From Mycolicibacterium vulneris (GTDB lineage Bacteria > Actinomycetota > Actinomycetes > Mycobacteriales > Mycobacteriaceae), in the NCBI RefSeq assembly GCF_002104765.1, contig NZ_NCXM01000025.1, positions 1 to 64,000 of the forward strand: a stretch of DNA of 64,000 bases, read 5' to 3'. A program made the translations under genes and the position numbers. The notes under the pieces are model-generated. The model saw only the letters and a list, made by a program, of their open reading frames with translations, searched no databases and was not told the DNA's origin. Shown here in pieces: positions 6,763 through 15,108 of this stretch; positions within the stretch are counted from its first letter, which is position 1, and every line of letters starts with the position of its first letter.

Positions 6763-9659
6763 GCACAACAGTCGACGACACCCGAACCGACACCATCCCC
6801 GTCGTCAAAGAACCCGTGCATGACAAGATCCCCCGGATCATCCGCACCCTGGCCGTGCCGATCATCCTGGGCTGGATCGCGATCATCGCGGTGCTCAACG
6901 TCGTCGTGCCGCAGCTGGACGAGGTCGGCAAGATGCGTTCGGTGTCAATGACACCCGACGATGCGCAATCGGTGGTCGCGACGAAGCGCATGGGCGCGAT
7001 ATTCAACGAGTACAAGTCCAACAGCTCGGTGATGATCGTCCTCGAGGGCCAGAATCCCCTCGGTGCCGACGCGCACGCCTACTACGACCAGATCGTCAAG
7101 AAGCTCGACGCCGACACCAAACACGTTGAACACGTTCAGGATATGTGGAGCGACCCACTGACCGGGGCGGGTGCGCAGAGCAATGACGGCAAGGCCGCCT
7201 ACGTCCAGGTTTACCTCGCGGGTAACCAGGGTGAGGCCCTGGCCAACGAGTCGGTGGAATCGGTCCAGAAGATCGTCAAGAGCGTGCAGCCCCCCAAGGG
7301 GGTCAAGGCCTACGTCACCGGGCCCGCGGCGCTGTCAGCGGATCAGCACACCGCCGGCGACCGCAGCCTGCAGCTCATCACGGCGGCCACGTTCACCGTC
7401 ATCATCGGCATGCTGCTGTTGGTCTATCGGTCGATCATTACCGTGCTGCTGACGCTGGTGATGGTGGTGCTCGAGTTGTCGGCCGCGCGGGGCATGGTCG
7501 CTTTCCTGGGCTACTTCAAGATCATTGGGCTCTCGACATTCGCCACGAACCTGTTGGTCACGCTGGCGATCGCGGCCGCCACCGACTACGCGATCTTCTT
7601 GATAGGCCGATATCAGGAAGCCCGGGCTATCGGCGAGACCCGCGAAGAGGCGTACTACACCATGTACAAGGGCACCGCCCACGTGGTGCTCGGATCGGGT
7701 TTGACCATCGCCGGCGCGACCTTCTGCCTGCACTTCACCAACCTGCCGTATTTCCAGACGCTGGGTATTCCGCTGGCTATCGGCATGGTGGTCGTGGTCG
7801 GCGCGGCGCTGACGCTGGGTCCCGCGGTGATCTCGGTGGCGACGCGCTTTGGTAAGACACTCGAACCCAAACGGACGCAACGGATTCGCGGGTGGCGCAA
7901 GATCGGCGCGCTCGTCGTCCGCTGGCCCGGCCCGATCCTGGTGCTGACGATCGGGGTCGCGCTGGTGGGATTGCTGACCCTGCCGGGCTACCGCACCAAC
8001 TACAACGACCGCAACTACCTACCCGCGGACCTGCCCGCGAACGAGGGTTACGCGGCCGCGGACCGGCACTTCTCCCAGGCACGGATGAATCCCGAAGTGT
8101 TGATGATCGAGAGCGATCACGATCTGCGGAACTCGGCCGACTTCCTGGTGATCGACAAGATCGCCAAGACGATCTTCCGGGTGCCGGGAATCGGTCGCGT
8201 GCAAGCCATCACCCGCCCGCAGGGCACGCCGATCGAGCACACCTCGATCCCGTTCCAGATCAGCATGCAGGGCGTCACCCAGCAGATGAACCAGAAGTAC
8301 CAGGAAGATCAGATGGCCGACATGCTGCATCAGGCCGACATGATGCAGACGACCATCGAAAGCATGGAAAAAATGTCGAGCATCACCGTGCAGATGTCGA
8401 ACGACATGCACCAGATGGTCAAGAAGATGCACGACATGACGATCGACATCAACGAATTGCGCGATCATATGGCGGATTTCGAGGACTTCTTCCGCCCGAT
8501 CCGCAGCTACCTCTACTGGGAGAAGCACTGCTACGACATCCCGGTGTGCTGGTCGCTTCGCTCGGCCTTCGACGGCCTCGACGGCATCGACACGATGACC
8601 GACGACATCCAGAGCCTGCTGCCGATCATGGATCATCTCGACACGCTGATGCCCCAGATGGTGGCGCTGATGCCCTCCATGATCGAGAACATGAAGGCCA
8701 TGAAAACGACGATGCTGACCATGTATTCGACCCAGAAGGGCCTGCAGGATCAGCAGAACGAGGCGCAGAAGAACTCCACCGCGATGGGTAAGGCGTTCGA
8801 CGCCTCCAAGAACGACGACTCGTTCTACCTGCCCCCGGAGACGTTCAACAATGCCGAGTTCAAGAAGGGCATGAAGAACTTCATCTCCCCCGACGGCCAT
8901 GCTGTGCGCTTCATCATCAGCCATGACGGCGATCCGATGTCTCAGGAAGGCATTTCGCACATCCCCTTGATCAAGAAGGCCGCCTACGAGGCGCTAAAGG
9001 GCACGCCGCTGGAGGGCTCGAAGATCTATCTCGCGGGTACCGCGTCGATCTACAAAGACCTCAGCGACGGAAACACCTACGACCTGTTGATCGCCGGGAT
9101 CGCTTCGCTGTGCCTGATTTTCATCATCATGCTGATCATCACGCGAGGCGTGGTGGCATCGGCGGTCATCGTGGGAACCGTCTTGCTCTCGCTGGGCGCG
9201 TCCTTCGGGCTTTCGGTACTGATCTGGCAGCACCTGATCGGCATCGAGTTGCATTGGATGGTGCTCGCGATGTCGGTCATCATCCTGCTGGCCGTCGGCG
9301 CCGACTACAACCTGCTGCTGGTAGCGCGGTTCAAGGAGGAGATCCACGCGGGCCTGAACACCGGCATCATCCGGTCGATGGGCGGCACCGGTTCGGTGGT
9401 GACTTCGGCGGGGCTGGTGTTCGCCTTCACGATGATGACGATGGCGGTCAGCCAGCTGACGGTCATCGGGCAGGTCGGCACCACGATCGGATTGGGTCTG
9501 CTGTTCGACACCCTGATCGTGCGGTCGCTGATGACACCGTCCATTGCCGCGCTGCTGGGCAAGTGGTTCTGGTGGCCGCAACGGGTCCGTCAGCGCCCGG
9601 TTCCCTCGCCCTGGCCCCAGCCGGCCAAGGAACGCGAATCGGTAACCGCCGCTACGTAA
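6759..9659 (+). CDS. mmpL: MmpL family RND transporter (MmpL4/5-like)
   Basis: A 966-residue inner-membrane RND exporter with two membrane bundles, each with an Asp-Tyr proton-relay pair (TDYAIF near residue 275 and ADYNLL near 846). Between the bundles is a long methionine- and glutamine-rich coiled coil at about 505-700, typical of the MmpL4/MmpL5 type. The length matches MmpL5. With MmpS it would move a lipid, siderophore or drug from the inner membrane or periplasm. Its last 8 bases overlap the convergent SDR gene. The substrate cannot be read from sequence. Confidence 0.92.
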   Translation: MSTTVDDTRTDTIPVVKEPVHDKIPRIIRTLAVPIILGWIAIIAVLNVVVPQLDEVGKMRSVSMTPDDAQSVVATKRMGAIFNEYKSNSSVMIVLEGQNPLGADAHAYYDQIVKKLDADTKHVEHVQDMWSDPLTGAGAQSNDGKAAYVQVYLAGNQGEALANESVESVQKIVKSVQPPKGVKAYVTGPAALSADQHTAGDRSLQLITAATFTVIIGMLLLVYRSIITVLLTLVMVVLELSAARGMVAFLGYFKIIGLSTFATNLLVTLAIAAATDYAIFLIGRYQEARAIGETREEAYYTMYKGTAHVVLGSGLTIAGATFCLHFTNLPYFQTLGIPLAIGMVVVVGAALTLGPAVISVATRFGKTLEPKRTQRIRGWRKIGALVVRWPGPILVLTIGVALVGLLTLPGYRTNYNDRNYLPADLPANEGYAAADRHFSQARMNPEVLMIESDHDLRNSADFLVIDKIAKTIFRVPGIGRVQAITRPQGTPIEHTSIPFQISMQGVTQQMNQKYQEDQMADMLHQADMMQTTIESMEKMSSITVQMSNDMHQMVKKMHDMTIDINELRDHMADFEDFFRPIRSYLYWEKHCYDIPVCWSLRSAFDGLDGIDTMTDDIQSLLPIMDHLDTLMPQMVALMPSMIENMKAMKTTMLTMYSTQKGLQDQQNEAQKNSTAMGKAFDASKNDDSFYLPPETFNNAEFKKGMKNFISPDGHAVRFIISHDGDPMSQEGISHIPLIKKAAYEALKGTPLEGSKIYLAGTASIYKDLSDGNTYDLLIAGIASLCLIFIIMLIITRGVVASAVIVGTVLLSLGASFGLSVLIWQHLIGIELHWMVLAMSVIILLAVGADYNLLLVARFKEEIHAGLNTGIIRSMGGTGSVVTSAGLVFAFTMMTMAVSQLTVIGQVGTTIGLGLLFDTLIVRSLMTPSIAALLGKWFWWPQRVRQRPVPSPWPQPAKERESVTAAT

Positions 9660-10434
9660 CCCAGTCCGGCTGCTCGGCGGTCTGCACGTTGGAGAAGTCC
9701 TTGTGCCCCAGGCCGGCGGTGGTGCCACCGTCGACGACGAACTCCGAGCCGGTGGAGTAGCTGGACTCGTCGCTGGCCAGATAGACCACGAGGTTGGAGA
9801 CCTCCACGGGTTGGGCCGCGCGGCCCAGCGCCGTCTGGAAGAGGTCGTCGGGAACCCAATCGGTCATCGGGGTTTTGATGAGCCCAGGATGGATTGAGTT
9901 GACCCGGATTCCGCTCGGGCCCAGTTCGAGCGCGGCCGACTTGGTCAGTCCCCGAACGGCGAATTTCGTTGCGGTGTAGCCGTGGCAGGCGATGGTGCCG
10001 GCCATGCCCTCGATCGACGAGATGTTGATGATCGATCCCCGGCCCGCTTCCTTCATGGGTTTGACCACGGCGCGGATGCCGAGAAACACGCCCGTCAAGT
10101 TGATGTCGAGGATGCGCTGCCATTCCGAGAGCGCGTAATCCTCCAGGGTGCCGATGTTGATGATGCCGGCGTTGTTGACCAGCACGTCGATGCGGCCGAA
10201 CTCGCCGAGAGCGGTGGCCACCGCCGCGTCCCAGTCCTCGGGCTTGGTCACGTCGAGGTGCAGGTAGCGGGTTGCGTCACCGACCTCCGCCGCGACCGCC
10301 TTGCCGTCATCGTCGAGGATGTCGCCGAACACCACCTTCGCTCCCTCGGCGACCAGCGACCGCACGTGCGATGCGCCCATCCCCCGGGCACCGCCACTGA
10401 TGAGGGCGACCTTGCCCGCCAACCGTTCTGCCAC
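9652..10434 (-). CDS. SDR family oxidoreductase, 3alpha(20beta)-hydroxysteroid dehydrogenase-like
   Basis: A 260-residue NAD(P)-dependent short-chain dehydrogenase. It has the cofactor motif GGARGMG, NNAG at 87-90, and a complete catalytic set Ser140, Tyr153, Lys157 (YTATK). The overall sequence resembles mycobacterial Rv2002 (FabG3), which acts on steroid keto groups; acetoacyl reduction is an alternative. The GTG at 10434 is supported by AGGAG six bases upstream. A nested palindrome array lies 34-67 bases upstream, so a dedicated repressor is likely. Confidence 0.87.
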   Translation of the reverse strand: MAERLAGKVALISGGARGMGASHVRSLVAEGAKVVFGDILDDDGKAVAAEVGDATRYLHLDVTKPEDWDAAVATALGEFGRIDVLVNNAGIINIGTLEDYALSEWQRILDINLTGVFLGIRAVVKPMKEAGRGSIINISSIEGMAGTIACHGYTATKFAVRGLTKSAALELGPSGIRVNSIHPGLIKTPMTDWVPDDLFQTALGRAAQPVEVSNLVVYLASDESSYSTGSEFVVDGGTTAGLGHKDFSNVQTAEQPDWVT

Positions 10435-10467
10435 TGCGTTCTCCTGTCATGTGAGTTCGTCTACGCA

Positions 10468-10501
10468 CCATACGTAGCGGAGGCTATGTATGGCCATAGC
10501 C
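10468..10501. promoter_or_regulatory. Nested palindrome array upstream of the SDR gene
   Basis: CCATACGTAGC, GGAG, GCTATGTATGG form an 11-base inverted repeat with one mismatch (10468-10493). The right arm also pairs with CATAGCC at 10495-10501. Several CATA/TATG half-sites in 34 bases suggest a regulator that binds as a dimer of dimers. The regulator gene is not in this interval. Confidence 0.55.
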
Positions 10502-10513
10502 AAACTTTTCGGG

Positions 10514-11437
10514 TCAGGAGTCGTACGCCCGCAGCAGCGCGCGCGTGCGCGCCCGGCCCTCCGGCGACGGATCGAATGCCGCCGCGACGTACTCGTCGAC
10601 ACCCGCGGCACGCAGTTCGTCGAGCCGGCCGCGGACCGTGTCCTCGTCGCCGATGATGGCGGCATCCTCCGGCCCCGCGTAGCCCTCACGGTCGAGCATC
10701 GCGCGGTACGACGGCAGCTGGCCGTAGATGGCGAACTGTTCGGCCGCCTGCTTGCGGGCGGCGTCGACGTCGTCGGTGACGCTGACGGGCAACGACGCGG
10801 CGACGCGCACCTGACCCTCACGTCCGGCATCGGCGGCGGCCTGGCGCAGCGTCGGCGCGACGTGCCGGGCCAGCGTCGCGGGTCCGGTCATCCAGGTGCA
10901 GGTGCCTGAGGTGCGCCGCCCCGCGAGCTTGAGCATTTGGGGTCCCAGCGCCGCGATGTAGACGTCGGGCCGCGGCGCCCCCGCGATCATCAGCGCGCCG
11001 CGAGTGGTCACCGTCTCCCCCACCGCGTCGGCGCGTTCACCGGCCAGCAGGGGCAGCAGCCCGTCGAGGTATTCGTTCATCCTGCGCACCGGCTTGTCCC
11101 ACGGGATGCCCCACATCCCCTCGGTGACCGCCTGGTGGGTCATGCCGAGTCCGAGCGTGAACCGGCCGCCCGAGGCGAGGCTCACCGTGAGGGCGCGCTG
11201 CGCCATCTGCATCGGATGTTGATTCTGGATGGGCACCACGCCGCTGGCCGCCTCGATCGTGTCGACCTCATGCAAGGCGATGGCGAGGACCGTGAGAAGG
11301 TCCGGCTCGTAAGGTAATTGACTCATCCACACGCGTTTGAAGCCTTCGTCGCGAAGCATCGCGAGGTTGGCGATCGTCGCGTCGATCGGCGATTCGCTGC
11401 CCGTTCCGCTGAGTTGCCCGAACATACTGACCTGCAT
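10514..11437 (-). CDS. LLM-class F420-dependent oxidoreductase
   Basis: A 307-residue luciferase-like monooxygenase-fold protein (TIM barrel) with the family segments LGLGMTH, VYIAALGP and a C-terminal region that ends in an (R)TRALLRAY helix. It resembles the mycobacterial F420-dependent TIGR03564 group; FMN cannot be excluded. The ATG at 11437 is chosen because AAAGGAG lies 9 bases upstream, whereas the GTG at 11443 would be too close to it. The gene is upstream of and codirectional with the SDR gene, separated by a palindrome array. Substrate unknown. Confidence 0.85.
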   Translation of the reverse strand: MQVSMFGQLSGTGSESPIDATIANLAMLRDEGFKRVWMSQLPYEPDLLTVLAIALHEVDTIEAASGVVPIQNQHPMQMAQRALTVSLASGGRFTLGLGMTHQAVTEGMWGIPWDKPVRRMNEYLDGLLPLLAGERADAVGETVTTRGALMIAGAPRPDVYIAALGPQMLKLAGRRTSGTCTWMTGPATLARHVAPTLRQAAADAGREGQVRVAASLPVSVTDDVDAARKQAAEQFAIYGQLPSYRAMLDREGYAGPEDAAIIGDEDTVRGRLDELRAAGVDEYVAAAFDPSPEGRARTRALLRAYDS

Positions 11438-11667
11438 GACCACACGCTCCTTTGCGTCACCCTTCCGTGGTGGGAAGTTCGTCGTGAAACAACTTTACGG
11501 CTAGGCCACTCTTCAGCATGCTCTTTGGGCGACGGGCTTTGTTGAGGAGCGCCGCGCTCGGATAGCGTTCGGCAGCTGGGCGAAGCCATCGGGCCGTCTT
11601 CATTGCCTCCGCTCTCACCGAGCGAGAACGAACCCTGGCAGTGAATCGCGATGTCTGGCCGGGCCGT

Positions 11668-13086
11668 TCACGCCTGAGCCTTGACTTTTGGCGGTCTGGC
11701 CTTAGCAGCGTGGTTACGTTGATTCGTTCGGCCGGCCCTTACCAATCGCTCGACACCGTCTTCGATTCCACGGGCGAGCGCTTCGATGTCTGGTGCGGTG
11801 TCGTAGTCGGCGGTGATGCCGAAGGTGAAGTTATCGGCGTAACTGACCATCGCGATGCCCGTGCGCAGCTGAAGAGCTATCGGAGGAATGGGCAGAATCT
11901 CCAGCACCCGACGCCCCATTAATCGCTGCTGTCCTCGCGGGCCGGGAACGTTGGTGGCCAGGGCGACGATCGCTCGTTGGGGCAATCGCATCAGCAGTCG
12001 GATCGTCCACGCGGAGAACGCGAACGGGACGCGTCTGACCGCGGAAATCACAGCACTGCCGCCTTCGCTCTGGCCGCTCGCTTTGGCTCGATTGAGCCGA
12101 TCATGCACTAGCCGCAGCTGCTCGACCGGATCCTCCTGGTCGACCGGTAGGAGCGGCAACATGGCCGAGACTCGGTTGTCGGCCACATTGAACTGGTCGG
12201 CGGAACGGACCGAAACCGGAACCAGCGTGCGCAGCGAGTTCCGTCCGGGCTGCTCACCGCGTTCGAGCAGCAGCGTGCGGTAACTGCTGGTAATCGCCGC
12301 CAGCGCAACGTCATTCATTGTCACACCGAATTGCTTCGACACCTTCTGCATGTCGGTCAACCGGACCCGGGCTGCGTGGTATCGGCGCATCGTCGTCACT
12401 TGCCCGTTGAGTGACGATTCCGGGGCGGGGACGAGCAGGCTGGCCGCCAGTTCGGCCGCACCCACCGCAATGTGCTCGACTGCGGCTGCCGCACCGATGG
12501 CGCTTCGTCCGAACTCACCCACCCAATTCAGTGGGTTGAGGCTCGGTTTCACCGAACCCGGTTGGTGCTCGGCCGACCGCCGAGCCGCGCGAATATCACT
12601 TGCGAAGGTACCGCCCGTGTCATCGTCGCCGAACTTCGCCATCAACTGCGTTGCCGCGATGCCGTCGGCGATACAGTGGTGCATCTTGGTCAGCACCGCC
12701 CACCGATCGTCGCTGAGCCCTTCGACGAGCCAGCAATCCCACAGCGGCCGTTCGCGATCCAGTCGGCGCTCCATCAAAGCCGCGACCATCTCGAACAGTT
12801 CGGGATCGCCCCCGGGATGCGGAAGCGCCAGCCGGTGAACATGCCGCGAGATCTCGAAGCTGGGGTCGGCGACCCATTCGGGTGGGCGCAGATCGAGCGA
12901 ATGAGTCCGCAGTACCTGCTTGAATCGCCGGGTCGCCGAGATTCGCGCGGCAACAGTGGAGACGAACTCGTCGTAGCCGGGGGCCGGGCCCTCCACGATC
13001 GAAACAGCGCCCACGGCGAGGCTCACGTGTGGGTCGGAGTCTTCGGCTTCGAGGAAACCCGCGTCCAAGGCGGTCAATTGCTCCAT
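11668..13086 (-). CDS. Wax ester synthase/diacylglycerol acyltransferase (WS/DGAT), Tgs-like
   Basis: A 472-residue WS/DGAT enzyme that transfers acyl groups from acyl-CoA to diacylglycerol or fatty alcohol, making storage triacylglycerol or wax esters. The catalytic motif HHCIADG is at residues 136-142 and the family PLWDCWLVEGL segment is at 114-124. Length equals that of Tgs1 (Rv3130c, about 463), a DosR-regulated dormancy enzyme. Its ATG lies inside the 3' end of the KAS III-like gene (13-base overlap), making it the last gene of a four-gene operon starting with PEP synthase at 17424. Confidence 0.9.
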   Translation of the reverse strand: MEQLTALDAGFLEAEDSDPHVSLAVGAVSIVEGPAPGYDEFVSTVAARISATRRFKQVLRTHSLDLRPPEWVADPSFEISRHVHRLALPHPGGDPELFEMVAALMERRLDRERPLWDCWLVEGLSDDRWAVLTKMHHCIADGIAATQLMAKFGDDDTGGTFASDIRAARRSAEHQPGSVKPSLNPLNWVGEFGRSAIGAAAAVEHIAVGAAELAASLLVPAPESSLNGQVTTMRRYHAARVRLTDMQKVSKQFGVTMNDVALAAITSSYRTLLLERGEQPGRNSLRTLVPVSVRSADQFNVADNRVSAMLPLLPVDQEDPVEQLRLVHDRLNRAKASGQSEGGSAVISAVRRVPFAFSAWTIRLLMRLPQRAIVALATNVPGPRGQQRLMGRRVLEILPIPPIALQLRTGIAMVSYADNFTFGITADYDTAPDIEALARGIEDGVERLVRAGRTNQRNHAAKARPPKVKAQA

Positions 13087-14018
13087 TCGGCCACCTTCCC
13101 CGCCGTTGCACCCGACTCAGCGACCGCGAATGCCGATGGTTGTTGGCGATAGAGAGCGGCGCCGCCAGTTGTGCCGGCACCGGCGACGACGAACAAGATT
13201 TGCGCGCCGGCGGGTAACGTTTCGGCGTGCTGTCCGAATGCGGCCGCCAACGCCGCGGTGTGCATGTGCTGATCGTCAGCGACGGTGATCTTGTCGACCG
13301 GTACCCCGAGCTTGTCGCTGAGCGACGAACGGTATCCGTCGCGCGCGGGTGCTGCGACAATCACGTCCACATCGGTCAGTTGCGCCGATTGGGCTTCGAG
13401 GCATCTGCACACGGCCGACGCGGCCGCCGCGGCGAACCGCTCATCCATGTCGCCCGACTGGTCGAACCGGAGAACATTGCGCGAGTCCGCGAATCCCACT
13501 GTGGCGGTGAAGCTCTGCGCTTCTCCCATCGGCTCCTCAGCATTCCACCACGACACGGGGCTCAAACCGTAGTCCTCGTCGGTCCATCGACATAGCAATG
13601 CCGCACCGGCGGCCGAGAAGGGAAAGCGCTCGCTCATTCCGTGTCCGGGATCGGCGTCGCTGGCGACGATGAGTGCCAGCTGGATGGCACGTGACCTCAA
13701 AAAGCCATCGACGACCTGCAGCGCGGTGAGCATTCCGCAAGCGCCGTTGGCGATGTCGAAAGAAAACGTGCCGTGAGCACCGGTGTGCGGATCTTCGGGA
13801 TTCGCCCCGATGTCACCTTGGATCAGCGCCGCCAACGCCGGTTCTCCGAGATTCCGGTCGCGATAGATCCCGGCGTTGACGACGAGATCGAGTTCGTGGG
13901 GATCCCGACCTGCTCGCTGCAGGCAATCCTTGCCGGCGGCTACGGCCAGGTGCAGCGCGCTGTGCCGATTGCGCCACCGCGGACGCGCGATGGCGATTCG
14001 ATCAATGATCATGCCCAT
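13074..14018 (-). CDS. KAS III (FabH)-like protein with incomplete catalytic triad
   Basis: A 314-residue thiolase-fold protein similar to beta-ketoacyl-ACP synthase III. The catalytic cysteine is present (Cys94 in NGACGML), but the usual His of HQAN is replaced by an APARDGY segment and the usual Asn of GNTS by a DQHMHTAA segment. It may therefore be a partner subunit or a specialised condensing or acyl-transfer enzyme rather than a standalone KAS III. It overlaps the complete KAS III gene upstream by 17 bases and the WS/DGAT gene downstream by 13 bases. Start at 14018 (an ATG at 14012 is possible). Confidence 0.8.
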   Translation of the reverse strand: MGMIIDRIAIARPRWRNRHSALHLAVAAGKDCLQRAGRDPHELDLVVNAGIYRDRNLGEPALAALIQGDIGANPEDPHTGAHGTFSFDIANGACGMLTALQVVDGFLRSRAIQLALIVASDADPGHGMSERFPFSAAGAALLCRWTDEDYGLSPVSWWNAEEPMGEAQSFTATVGFADSRNVLRFDQSGDMDERFAAAAASAVCRCLEAQSAQLTDVDVIVAAPARDGYRSSLSDKLGVPVDKITVADDQHMHTAALAAAFGQHAETLPAGAQILFVVAGAGTTGGAALYRQQPSAFAVAESGATAGKVAEWSN

Positions 14019-15105
14019 AGCGGCTCACCAGATCCTCGTCCAAGGTCACCAACACCACGCCGATCTCCAGCCCCGACGCCAGCGCAAGCAGCGCGATCCT
14101 CTCCCCCGCCGCGATCCGCCCCGCTTCGAGTTCCTCGACCAGTGCCACCGTGTGGGTCGTCGAGGCCGTGTTGCCATAGCGGTCAACGGTGATCACGGCG
14201 TCATGCCGGGGAGTATCGCCGAACGACTCCGACATGCGTGCCATCCCTTTGCGAATCGCACGGGCCGAGGTCTGGTGGGTGATCACGTGGTCGATGTCGT
14301 GAATCGAAATGCCCACAGCATCAAGGACTTCATGCAGCAACAATGGTGTGTCGGCGATGGCGGCCCGCTGGATCGCGCGGGAATTCGTGAACATCCGCGC
14401 ACCCGGATCGTGCCCCTGCGGGTAGGCCAGGCAGAGCCTGCTGTAATCGGCAACGGTGGTGAATCCGGCCAGGGTGATACCGGCAGAGCCGACGGGAGCC
14501 CGCTCGAGCAACAGCGCCGCCCCTGCGTCGCCCAGGGTCAGGCACGCCAACTCTTTGCTCATGATGTTGCGAATGTGGCGTGCCGCATTGTGGCTCAGCT
14601 GCGAGATGTACTCGCCGCTGACCACCAGCCCACGCTCGACGATGCCCTGCCGAATCCAATTGTTCAAAATCGTCACGCCGGTGAGCATCCCTGCGCACGC
14701 GTTGGAAACGTCGAAGGTCATCGCTTGCCGTGCGCCGATCCCGCGGGCAACAGCGCTGCTCATCGTCGGCTCGAGCCATTGGGTCAGGCCGCCGCGGAAT
14801 TTCGTGATACTGCAGCTGATCACCACGTCAAGCGAACCGGGATCTTGTTGCGCCCTGGAAAGACAATCGATCGCTGCCGAGGTGGCCAGGCTGTATGAAT
14901 CGTCCTCGCCCACGGAGACACGGCGCTCGCGGATTCCGGTCAGGCGTTCCAAATCAATGTGCGTCCGATGGCGCGTGGTGGCCATCAATTCCTCGGTCGT
15001 CAGGTGTGTCGCGGGCAGATGCCGGCCGGCACCTGCCAATCGAGTGACGTACGGTGCCGCGTTTCCTGCCCCCACGGCGTCCATCACCAGCCAATGCCGC
15101 GGCAT
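14002..15105 (-). CDS. 3-oxoacyl-ACP synthase III (KAS III/FabH family)
   Basis: A 367-residue condensing enzyme with a complete KAS III triad: Cys137 (NACAGM), His277 (THQTS) and Asn312 (GNTAST). KAS III enzymes condense an acyl-CoA starter with malonyl-ACP to open a fatty acid or polyketide chain; OleA-type head-to-head condensation is an alternative. The N-terminus before residue 20 is unusually long, and an ATG at residue 8 could be used. It starts 3 bases after the PEP synthase stop and overlaps the degenerate KAS III paralogue, so the two probably work together. Confidence 0.87.
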   Translation of the reverse strand: MPRHWLVMDAVGAGNAAPYVTRLAGAGRHLPATHLTTEELMATTRHRTHIDLERLTGIRERRVSVGEDDSYSLATSAAIDCLSRAQQDPGSLDVVISCSITKFRGGLTQWLEPTMSSAVARGIGARQAMTFDVSNACAGMLTGVTILNNWIRQGIVERGLVVSGEYISQLSHNAARHIRNIMSKELACLTLGDAGAALLLERAPVGSAGITLAGFTTVADYSRLCLAYPQGHDPGARMFTNSRAIQRAAIADTPLLLHEVLDAVGISIHDIDHVITHQTSARAIRKGMARMSESFGDTPRHDAVITVDRYGNTASTTHTVALVEELEAGRIAAGERIALLALASGLEIGVVLVTLDEDLVSRYGHDH

Positions 15106-15108
15106 CGG

